Of a DNA stretch of 64,000 nt, positions 48,692-57,900 are shown piece after piece. The DNA comes from Tritrichomonas musculus. Its lineage: Eukaryota; Parabasalia; Tritrichomonadida; Tritrichomonadidae. The stretch's first letter is position 1; the number at the start of each line of letters is the position of its first letter. The notes under the pieces were generated by a model. The model worked only from the letters and a program-made list of their open reading frames with translations. It was not told the origin of the DNA and did no database searches. The stretch covers positions 1,054,001 through 1,118,000 of the forward strand of contig JAPFFF010000040.1 in assembly GCA_039105265.1 (NCBI GenBank), read 5' to 3'. The position numbers and the translations under genes are program-made.

Positions 48692-49069
48692 TTATTTCAT
48701 ATGAGGAAGCTTGGGATAATGCGAATCAATGAATTCTTTCAGAAATGTAGCATAAGTGTTATCTTTGAGTTGAACTCTAACGTGGCTTTTTCCACCAAAA
48801 TTTTTATATTTTATTATCAATACAGGAGGATTATTTTTATCTATATCTTTTCCTGATCCTTCTTTCAAAGAATTTCCAAGTTTGTTGGCCATTTTTTCAT
48901 CTTTAAATTTTTGTAAAATGTCAGGGCAATCCAAATCATCTTCATCTTCCCATGTATCATCACTAGAACCATATCCAAGCCAATGAATTCTATACTGCTG
49001 TCTATTTTTATAAAAACGTTCGCCTGTTATTTTTTCGACTTCATATTTTTCTTCTTCCTTTTTAGACAT
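48692..49069 (-). CDS. Small chromodomain protein (HP1-like)
   Basis: A 125-residue protein. Residues 8-60 are a chromodomain: YEVEKITGERF, QYRIHWLGYG, DDTWEDEDDL and CPDILQKF. The aromatic cage that holds methyl-lysine is present (Y9, W30, Y33), and W40 fills the usual TWE position, so binding to methylated histone H3 is likely. Residues 75-125 (PVLIIKYKNFGGKSHVRVQL then FLKEFIDSHYPKL) form a short beta/helix domain in the place of a chromoshadow domain but are not clearly one. The start follows AAAAAGTTCA directly (AACTTTTT at 49072-49079 on the plus strand). Confidence 0.88.
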   Translation of the reverse strand: MSKKEEEKYEVEKITGERFYKNRQQYRIHWLGYGSSDDTWEDEDDLDCPDILQKFKDEKMANKLGNSLKEGSGKDIDKNNPPVLIIKYKNFGGKSHVRVQLKDNTYATFLKEFIDSHYPKLPHMK

Positions 49070-49164
49070 TGAACTTTTTCAAATGCCATAATAAAAAAAA
49101 AAAAAAAGCGAGATTAACATCAAAAACATTGTTTTACAAAAAAAAAAAAAGAAAAAAATAATGA

Positions 49165-49515
49165 TTACTGAGGATAGGGTGATTCAAAAACTGGTTGTTT
49201 TGTATCAGGAACCCCCCTACATTTTGCTAAGGCTTGTAATTCGAACATTTGCTGTTCACTTTGTGTCCATATTTGATTTAAAGGCAGTTGCGTTTCCACA
49301 CATTGAATTTTATCTGTTCTTCTCCATGGCTCAATTAATCGCCTTGTTAGATACTTATTTGATATGGGAGCTGGAATATCAATCGTCATAATCTGAACTC
49401 TTGCCCGGTTGCTATTTTTTGTAGCTGGACGAGAACTCTTATGATGTTTCGGAGATGATGATTGACTTTTTGATGATGATTGACTTTTTGATGCTTTTGG
49501 AGATGATGAAGACAT
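49165..49515 (-). CDS. Small hypothetical protein with Ser/Lys-rich N-terminus
   Basis: A 116-residue protein starting at the ATG at 49515 (MSSSSPKASK). An in-frame upstream ATG at 49545 would add ten residues (MSMFTYVNIK). The first 40 residues are Ser/Lys/His-rich; the rest (TIDIPAPISNKYLTRRLIEP, then WRRTDKIQCVETQLPLNQIW) looks ordered, and it ends with an acidic-aromatic tail. I do not recognise the family. It lies about 95 bases upstream of the chromodomain gene on the same strand; the gap carries two A-runs. Confidence 0.6.
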   Translation of the reverse strand: MSSSSPKASKSQSSSKSQSSSPKHHKSSRPATKNSNRARVQIMTIDIPAPISNKYLTRRLIEPWRRTDKIQCVETQLPLNQIWTQSEQQMFELQALAKCRGVPDTKQPVFESPYPQ

Positions 49516-49545
49516 TTTTATATTAACGTACGTAAACATAGACAT

Positions 49546-50108
49546 TTGATATGAAAAATTAAATAGTTGTGATAGATTTGCGATTTTATCAAAAGCCTTT
49601 TTTGTTTTTTCAAATATATTTGCTTTTTACTTTCAGAACAGCGTTATAAATCAACTTTTTAATATCTTTTCTTTTCTTAATTTAGAAAAAATAAGCATAA
49701 ATTTTTATTATACATTATTAGTTTTAGTTCAAACCTAGCATTCTATCAAATAAGCAGTATTATTTATTTATGAGAATAGAAAACTATATTTCGTAAGACA
49801 AATATTCAAGAATTTGAATTTAATTATTCATATTTAAAACTTTGAAATTTTGAAAGAATTATTTTTTGTTTCTGAAATTGAAAAAATAAAAAAAGAGCTT
49901 TATTTTACTATCATAGTTAAAATATCTAATTTAAAACCAATAATTGCAATTTATTTTGTATTATTTTTTAATATTCTTTATTATAATTTGCAAAAAATCA
50001 TTAATTAACTAATCAAACATAAAATTTTTAATTCAATAGTGAATTTTGAAATCAGCCATTAAAGGCGAAAAAAAATCGGATAAAGACGGTTTTGGTCGCC
50101 CTTTTGTA
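49546..50108. promoter_or_regulatory. Upstream region of the uL15 gene
   Basis: About 560 bases, AT-rich. The last 63 bases before the ribosomal ATG (50046-50108) form an open frame in phase with the gene, reading [20 protein letters not shown], richer in GC than the rest of the region. No ATG begins it, so it is either a 5' leader or the remains of an N-terminal extension. Confidence 0.5.
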
Positions 50109-50558
50109 ATGCCTACTCGCTTCCATAAGTCTAGAAAACTCCGTGGTCAAGAATCTATGGGTTACGGCCGTGTTGGAAAACACAGGAAATCACCAGGAGG
50201 CCACGGTAACGCAGGTGGCCAACACCATCAACGAACATGGTTCGATCGTTATCACCCAGGTTATTTTGGAAAGGTTGGTATGCGTCATTTACACCTCCTT
50301 CCATGCCGCGAATGGAATCCATCAATCAATATCGACAAATTATGGACACTTGTTCCACCAGAGGTTCGTGAACAAGCTAACGGAAAAGGACAAAAAGATG
50401 CAGTTCCAGTTATCGATTGCGTTGCAAATGGCTTTTTCAAAGTTACAGGACGTGGTGAACTTCCAAACATTCCATTCATTGTTCGTGCAAAAGACTTCAC
50501 AAAGCAAGCAGAAGAAAAAATCAAGGCAGCTGGTGGAGCTTGTGAAAAAGTCAAGTAA
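50109..50558 (+). CDS. RPL27A: 60S ribosomal protein uL15 (L27a)
   Basis: A 149-residue ribosomal protein of the large subunit. The start at 50109 gives [20 protein letters not shown], which aligns with the universal L27a N-terminus (MPTR..K.RKLRGHVS.G.G). Then come [17 protein letters not shown], the glycine-rich uL15 signature, [24 protein letters not shown] and, near the end, VTGRGELP. Length is normal for the family. Codon use is richer in GC and more biased than in the surrounding genes, as expected for a highly expressed gene. It precedes tRNA-Asp by about 180 bases on the same strand. Confidence 0.95.
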   Translation: MPTRFHKSRKLRGQESMGYGRVGKHRKSPGGHGNAGGQHHQRTWFDRYHPGYFGKVGMRHLHLLPCREWNPSINIDKLWTLVPPEVREQANGKGQKDAVPVIDCVANGFFKVTGRGELPNIPFIVRAKDFTKQAEEKIKAAGGACEKVK

Positions 50559-50740
50559 TTAAAATATCATCTGATGTTCAATGATTTTTTTTTTTTTCAT
50601 TAAAGATATTCTTTTTCTAAAATTCTAAATATTTTAATACACGATGTTTTACCATTCAGTTGGCTTTATTTAAATGTTTTAATATTTTCTTTTTGTTTAA
50701 AAAATAAAGGTTAATAAAAAACATAATTTTTTTTTGAAAA

Positions 50741-50811
50741 TCGCTGGTAGTGTAATGGTATCATGTAGGATTGTCGTTCCTGTGACCCGGGTCCGATTCC
50801 CGGCCAGCGAG
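50741..50811 (+). tRNA. tRNA-Asp (anticodon GTC)
   Basis: The seven-base acceptor stem TCGCTGG pairs with CCAGCGA (50804-50810), with G at 50811 as discriminator, as in eukaryotic tRNA-Asp. The anticodon stem TAGGA/TCCTG encloses the loop TTGTCGT, anticodon GTC. The T arm is CCGGG/CCCGG with loop TCCGATT, and the D arm TAGTGTAATGGTATC carries the A box. There is no intron. A T-run (50812-50821) acts as the RNA polymerase III terminator. An open frame runs through it into the next gene. Confidence 0.97.
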
Positions 50812-51909
50812 TTTTTTTTTTCTTTTTTAAGAATTTTAAAAAAACAAAAAAAATTGTATAAAGAATATTATCAAGATTCCCCAAAAAAGCAAAATTGGAA
50901 ATCATTCCATTCCAGTCCATCGAAACAAACTCCATACGTAAATAATCTTAATCAATATCATCATTATATTACCAAAAATTCATACAATGATTTTGTTTCA
51001 AACGCAGCTCCTTTTCCTAAACTTCCCAAGTATACCGTCGTTCAAGAACTAGAAAGTGTTGTTAAGAGTGAACTTAAGCGTTATCAACTTGATCTACAAA
51101 ATAAAAAAAGACAATTATATAACTGTTTTGCTGATACAAAAGTAACAAATCCATATGATATCAATTCCTTGGGAGTTATTACTTACCGAGGCTTTTACAT
51201 CAACCATTTTTTAATTGATAATATTGAACGAGAAAATCGTTCTAAAATCAAAAAATCATGTGAAAAAGCTAATATTCAGACTGATTTTGATACAACTACT
51301 CAATCACTATTTTATTTACGAGTTTCAATGTTGTGCCGTCAATTAATAGAATCAGCACCTTATATGTTTACCGTTATTTTCAAAAGAATGCAACTTCAAC
51401 AGGAAAAATTATATTTATTAACTTTAAAATATGTTGAGCTTAGAGATGTTTGGACGCAATTGTGCAATTACGTTGATTGCCTCAATATACGCACACACAA
51501 AAAGTTAGGAGAATGGGGGATAGAACAAATTCTTGCCCCAACTGCTTATGATGAAGGAGGACAAGCTCCTGACGTTCCGATGCATATCGATCATGATTTC
51601 CAATCAATCATGCTATATGATACGAATCGTTTTGTCAAAGATCCTGAACTTGAGCATAATCAATTCAAGAAAAGAATTGTTTGGCTTCCATTTGAAGTAA
51701 AACTATTTTACGATAAATTTTTTATGTACCCTAAAAAATTCGGGAAAATATCGAAATGTTTCCCAGATAAAACAACCAAAGATGTTATTGAATTTTATTA
51801 CTCTCATAGATATACGACAGAAATGAAGCAAGTCATTACAAGACTAAAGCATAGAGGGAAAATGTCTAATAATAAAGTTGCTTCTGAAGGGCAAGTGAAG
51901 AAAAAATAG
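50812..51909 (+). CDS. NCoR/SMRT-like SANT-domain corepressor, start unresolved
   Basis: The frame encodes about 365 residues after the tRNA. The C-terminal part has a SANT domain (about 51670-51840) reading RIVWLPFEVKLFYDKFFMYP, KKFGKISKCFPDKTTKDVIEFYY, closely resembling the SANT1 domain of NCoR/SMRT, Snt1 and SMRTER (F..KF..HPKNFG.IA). The preceding helical region (QLCNYVDCLNIRTHKK to LEHNQFKK) is like their deacetylase-activating part. In animals these proteins activate class I HDACs. No ATG occurs in frame between the tRNA and 51328 (within LRVSMLCRQL), although the coding-like sequence clearly begins before it. The only in-frame upstream ATG (50755) lies inside the tRNA. The true start could be a missed exon, a non-ATG codon or a lost 5' end. 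Confidence 0.75.
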   Translation, partial: FFFSFLRILKKQKKLYKEYYQDSPKKQNWKSFHSSPSKQTPYVNNLNQYHHYITKNSYNDFVSNAAPFPKLPKYTVVQELESVVKSELKRYQLDLQNKKRQLYNCFADTKVTNPYDINSLGVITYRGFYINHFLIDNIERENRSKIKKSCEKANIQTDFDTTTQSLFYLRVSMLCRQLIESAPYMFTVIFKRMQLQQEKLYLLTLKYVELRDVWTQLCNYVDCLNIRTHKKLGEWGIEQILAPTAYDEGGQAPDVPMHIDHDFQSIMLYDTNRFVKDPELEHNQFKKRIVWLPFEVKLFYDKFFMYPKKFGKISKCFPDKTTKDVIEFYYSHRYTTEMKQVITRLKHRGKMSNNKVASEGQVKKK

Positions 51910-52110
51910 TTTTACCGGTTTGTTTTGTAAATATCACACTCCTGATTTAAACATATATGTTTTCAATAAAATCAACTAATATATTTGCTTAACACTATTT
52001 ATATTAATATTTAAAAAAAAAAAAAAAAAATAGTTATAAAATGAGGACATGGATTTCAGTTTTCATTATTTGAATAAGAAGAAATTGGAATTTCTTTTTT
52101 CATTTAGCAG
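51910..52110. other. Short 3' intergenic region with A-run
   Basis: About 200 AT-rich bases with an A-run at about 52013-52031. Nothing else is seen. Confidence 0.5.
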
Positions 52111-52722
52111 AAGTGAGAGAACTAAAATAACGTATTTTTTGTTTTTAAAAAAGATTGATTTTTCAAAAAATAATTCGTTAGCCTTATGATTTTTTTAATA
52201 AAAAAAAGTATATAATTGATTATGTATATTATATATCAGTATCGCACTATTTGAAAGTTCATAAGTCGAAATTCAAATTTAACATATTTTGAAGAATATG
52301 ATTGAAGTTGAAACAATATTGGTTATTTATTATTTTTATCATATTTTAAATTGAATTATTGATATAATTTCTAATTAATATATATATATAATATTATAAT
52401 ATAAATCAGATAAATTAGAAGTGCGAGAACTAAAATAACGTATTTTTTATTTTTAAAAAAGATTGATTTTTCAAAAAATAATTCGTTAGCCTTATGATTT
52501 TTTTAATAAAATAAAGTATATAATTGATTATATATATTATATATCAGTATCGCACTATTTGAAAGTTCATACGTCGAAATTCAAATTTTACATATTTTGA
52601 AGAATATGATTGAAGTTGAAACAATATTGATTATTTATTAATTTTATCATATTTTAAATAGAATTATTGATATAATTTCTAATTAATATATATATAATAT
52701 TATAATATAAATGAGATAAATT
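52111..52722. repeat. Tandem duplication, two copies of about 308 bases
   Basis: AAGTGAGAGAACTAAAATAACG begins at 52111 and AAGTGCGAGAACTAAAATAACG at 52419, and the following 300 bases are nearly identical, ending in ATATAAAT[C/G]AGATAAATT. Differences are few, so the duplication is recent. Each copy contains ATTCGTTAGCCTTA. Confidence 0.85.
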
Positions 52723-53791
52723 TATTTTAGCAAAAAAATTATAGAAAACGTAAATATCTAGCTATAATATTAATTTTATGGGGATAATTATTTTATATTA
52801 GAATTAAATTATATTGTATGGTATTATATTATGATTATTTATAAATCCGCTCGACGGGCGTAGTTTTATTTTTTTATCCACAAAAAGTTATAAAAGAATT
52901 GAGTAAAAATGTTCGTTACCCTTAAATCCCCTCAAAATTCAATACAATGTTCGTTAGGCTTAAATCCCCTCAAAATTCTGAACATATTCCGTTATATAAT
53001 ATTTTATTAATATTTCTTAAATATCAGTAAATTAAAAATAAATAAAAAGTAATATATAATTTTTGGACGAAATTTATTTTAAAAAATACTTTTTTTTATC
53101 TTGAAATAGCAAACAGAGGACAGATCTTATCTTCAATAATTTTATAAATCTATTTTCACACTTTATAAGCTTAATACTTTCATTAAATTAAATAATAATA
53201 TAATAATAACAGACCATCATAATAAATAAGACTAAAATAAATAATTATCAAGAATTTCAGATTATATCTTTATAAACCATTCATTATTCATTAGAGAAAT
53301 AATTATTAAACCAATTAAATATCAGTTATTTGTCAAATGACAACAATAAAACATATTTTTGAAAATCTTTTTATCATAATCGTAATTCTTAACCAAGGAA
53401 ATAGTTTAATTTATGAATTATCAAATAATATCATTGATATTGGTAATAATAGATCATTTTTTGCTATATTCTTTGTTTGTATGATTTTCTAATATTGAAA
53501 TCCTTTAACTGTTCAACGATTACAAAAGTTAAAAATGTGAATATTTAAATTATTTTATTTAAATAAATATAAAAATTACCTTAAAAAACAAAGTATTTGG
53601 TGCTCTTTTTTAATTTTTTTAGAAATAAAAATTTGAATTGTTTATTTTCTCACATTCAATTTTAAAATCAATATAATATTACTCGTAGCAAACCAAATTA
53701 AACAATTATACATTAATTATACATTATTTTACCTGCATAAATAAATATCTCAATTTGAAATAAATTGGTTAACCAAAGGTAGTTCTCGCAC
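52421..53791. mobile_element. Possible TIR element bounded by GTGCGAGAACTA
   Basis: GTGCGAGAACTA at 52421-52432 recurs in inverse at 53780-53791 (TAGTTCTCGCAC). The related GTGAGAGAACTA at 52113 could be an outer left end after duplication. The inside has no protein frame. It includes a twofold repeat of GTTCGTTA..CTTAAATCCCC at 52912-52978. I see no target duplication, so the element call is tentative. Confidence 0.5.
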
Positions 53792-53800
53792 CTCTTTTTT

Positions 53801-54233
53801 TCGGCTCCACTTTTTCAATAGATGCCATATTTTGGATATATGAAAAAAGCACGATTTTCAATATTTATTTATGTATTATTATTATTCTATTCATGATGAT
53901 ATGAAAAATATATCAATTTCATATTTGGCCAAAATTTCTACCTTTTATTTTTTTCGAGTAACCTTCCATCTTGAAAAAATTGAGTGAGCTTAACCTGGAT
54001 AATGACCTATTACGATCATAATTTTAACCATATAAAAATCATAATAATTCTTTTTTTGATTTTAATCATATACATTTTTTTTAATAACCAATAATGCAAA
54101 TTAATCAATTATTTAATAGTTACATATTATTAATTAAATTTAGATTTTAATTCATTTAAAATTAATATTATTTTATCTTTTTTTATTTAGATAAAATTAT
54201 TTTATTTATTTTCCTTTGAAAAAGTGGGGCAGA
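53801..54233. mobile_element. TIR element E (MITE-like)
   Basis: TCGGCTCCACTTTTTCAA (53801-53818) is repeated in inverse at 54216-54233 (TTGAAAAAGTGGGGCAGA), with 15 of 18 bases matching. The 433-base inside is AT-rich and codes for nothing visible. No target duplication is seen. Confidence 0.55.
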
Positions 54234-54929
54234 AAAATAAGAATTCCGATATTTTTGATGTATTTTTCATCACTTTTTTCATTTAATGCCCTAGGTTTTT
54301 AAAATGTTTTAAGCAATTTTTAATATTTTGGAATCGATATGATTCAAATTTTATCAACAAAAAATTTTTCATACATTTACCAAAAAAAAAATCAGTTAAA
54401 ATATTAGTAAAACCAAATTTACATATCATTATGACTCTTTTTACCTTAAATCTCCAGTAAATGGCAGAAATAAAATCTAAATATTTTCATATTACTATCT
54501 TTTTGATTTTACTTTATAAAGAAGATAGAAAAATGATTCGCTTCTTAATAATTTTAACAATATATCATTATAAACCTGCTATTTCAATAATATTTCTCAA
54601 TCTTTTCCTTATTTTAATTTTTGTGAGAACTCATTGAATTGCTGCCTTGAATTAGAAAACTACCTCCTTAAAAAACGTTACGTTTTGTAAAATTTCTGTA
54701 CGTTTGGATTTGGTAAGTTAATATTGATTTCTACTACTAAAAATGAAATATTTAAACGAGAAAAAAAAAAATGAAAGAAAAATACAATAAACTTATTTTT
54801 ATTTTAATATTCACAAATCTCTCAATAACAATCAACAAATAACGAGTTTTAACTCAAAAAATTGAAAGGCAATACAAATTAAACTTTTTTGTACTCAATT
54901 ATGAAAAAATTATAAAAAAAAAAAATAAC
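54234..54929. promoter_or_regulatory. AT-rich upstream region of the cyclase gene
   Basis: About 700 bases without a gene. A small GC-richer patch (AAAAACGTTACGTTTTG, 54672-54688) contains the short palindrome AACGTTACGTT-like sequence. The AACTTTTT motif at 54882-54889 lies 41 bases before the ATG. Confidence 0.5.
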
Positions 54930-57900
54930 ATGAATCCAGATGGAGGCGCTACTCAAATGTCTATTACTTCAACATCGACAAATGAATTTTCTACGGATTT
55001 TAATAGTGGTAGTAAATATGGTGGGCTAATTCAACAAAGATGGACAAAAGTTATTAGAAATATGTTATTTACTTTTCTTTCATATATGGATTCAATTGTT
55101 AAAACATTTTCACCATTGCATGCAGTTGTATCAATTTGGCGGCTTTTACAACTTTGGGGGCCTTCACTATGCGCAAGTTACATTATTGATAATAAAAATA
55201 GTAGAACTCTTCCAAGTGATATTCAATATTTATGGAAAAAAGGAATACCACGAAATGTGATAGGAATATTTTCAATTCTGTTTCATATTGTCCCATCTTT
55301 TGTTCGAGAAAAATGTTCCAATATATTAAATATTATATTTATAGCTATTACTGCCATATTCTTTATAATTTGGTTAAGTAGTGCTACATATTTGAAGAAA
55401 ACAGCTAAACTCCCAAATGGGCTCGTTATATTTATTAATATTATGATTACGTCTTTTATTACAGTTATTTCTCCAATAATGCTTAATCTAGCAGGAGAAT
55501 CATTATCACGAGCAATATGGGGAGGTGAAAACAATGAAAACGAAGATTTTGGTATGGTTTCAACAATTGTCATCGTAGTTTTATCAGTTATAGCATGTTT
55601 TGTTATATTCATGACTTTCCGAATTTTAATTTGCGTTTCATTAATTTTTCGACCATTTTCACTTCAAGCAATATTACCAAAGCCACAAAGCGAGATTAAC
55701 TTTTGCACTTATATAGTTACATTTATAATGGCGATTGGATCGCAACTAGGTAAAATACCAAAATTAGTTTTAATGGGACTTTCCTTAGTTGTGTATTTAC
55801 TCTCAATTCGTGTACCTTTTCTATCAGGAACCATAATCAATTTAACTTATCGAAAAGCATTTTTAGCCGCATCTATATCATCTTCGATCAATGTTATTTT
55901 TTTCGCTATTTTTATTATATTAGATATGCAAGCTACTCAAATAATCTTATTCGTACTAGTTGCAATTTATGCGATTTGCTATTTGATATCTCATTTTATC
56001 ATCCAAAGATACATTAATAGCAAGCTTTACTTGCTCGATCTTATCGTTGATGATAAAACTATGATTGACACAGTGGCTACTGCTGACAAAATGGCAGGAC
56101 TTATTTGCACATCTATGCAATATGCACATCCAACAATGAATGATTGGGAACTCTTCAAAGTTGCCACGGAAAGATGGCCAGATAGTCAAACCATCTGGAT
56201 GCTGTATGCGAAATTTGTTGCAATATATCCCGAAGAAACAAATATTCTTGCTTATATTGTTCGTAATATCATAACTCACAATCTGAAAGGCTTTACAATT
56301 AAACAAATGGTTGCTCAAACTGGAACAATACAAATGCAAAGAGAATGCACGCTAACCTCAGATTTAAAGCGCAAACTAAATGTACTTTCAAAGACAGTCA
56401 CTCAAACAAAAACTAAGCTAAGACATATTTGGGATTTGGTGATCCAAGGCAATATCGCTGAAATGGATCCAGCTGTTGATGCGGGCTGTTCAAGTGTCGA
56501 TCAGTGCAAAAATGACTTTTTGCACGCGCTTTCTCAATATCCAAATAACAGATTTGTAGCACGTTCTTATTCGAGGTTCATTCTTGAAGTTCTTGGCGAT
56601 CAAGAATCATTTAATGATTGGAGGGAGAAGACAAATTCACTGAAAAATGGCGTTTTGATCAACCAAGACTTAGCACACACTCTTGGAATAGAAGCTCTTC
56701 CTTTAATGCTTAATCACACCAATTCAGCAAACACAATGATGTCTATTTCTCCAGGTGAAAGTGAAACAATCTCTGGATTCGATGTTGACATTGCAGATGG
56801 TGAAAATACGCAAGCTCATTTTGAACAAACGAAGATGATCATGGAGAAAATCAAAGGAATTTCTATTCCTTCTTTAAATTGTGCAATTATTTGGTCTGTC
56901 ATTTTGTTCTTGGTTGTTTTTATTGTCATTCCAATTATAATGATTATCATATCGAAAGATTTCATCAGTGATATTAGAACGCCACTTGATTTTTTATACC
57001 ATATGGCAATGGTTAAAAATTATAACTTCATGATCCCTCTATGGACTCATCATTTTGCGCTGGAACATATGCCTGATATGCAATACCCTAAAACTAAAAC
57101 TGTTTTCTCTCCACCTGATTACACTGATATTGATATGGATGCATTTGGCAATCTATTGGACTCGAGAGAGCAGGCCAAATACTTATGCAAAGAATGTTCA
57201 AATTCACTTGAAGCCATTTCTCAATTTCATCGTTATAAACCCGATGATGAGTACTTAAAAAAAGCTCGTTCTATTCTCTATGACTCTGTTCTTGTGCACC
57301 ACTATTATAATCTGTTTACTAAAAATGATACAAAATTCACATATAGAGAAATGCAGTTGTCTTTGCAAACCATAATGATCAATAATATTGTTCTAATTAG
57401 CGACTTCTTAAAAATTGATTTAAAAGCAAATCCTAGTGCAATTTATACCACATTTAATAGTCCATCTGTTCTCAACTCATTCATGTCAGCCCACAGATTA
57501 AATGTAAACATTACAAGTGTCCTTGATTACACAATCAGATTCATCACGGACCTTTCACATGGCACTGACCGAAAATACATGCTCATAACAATTGGCGTCT
57601 GTATCAGTGCTGGCCTTATCTTCATTATTTCACTGATCGTCATCATTGTCTTCATTGGAAAGAACAAAGCGACAATCTACAAATGCTTAACTGCATTACC
57701 GAAAAATGTTGTCTCTTCTGTGAGTGAATCCTTAAGGATATTGAAGAAAGATGGTGATGGCTATGTTGATTCCACACGAACTTCTCCTGATCAAGAAAAT
57801 GACGTCTCTAAGCAAGAGGATTCAATTATGAAAATGTTTGCAACAGCTGGTGACTCATCGTCATCATTGTCCAAGGAGACAATTGCCTTCATTTTCATCT

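Noticed and set aside
50143-50562. Second long frame overlapping the uL15 gene
   Set aside because: It is a shadow of the ribosomal gene, which has an unmistakable family match in the other frame.
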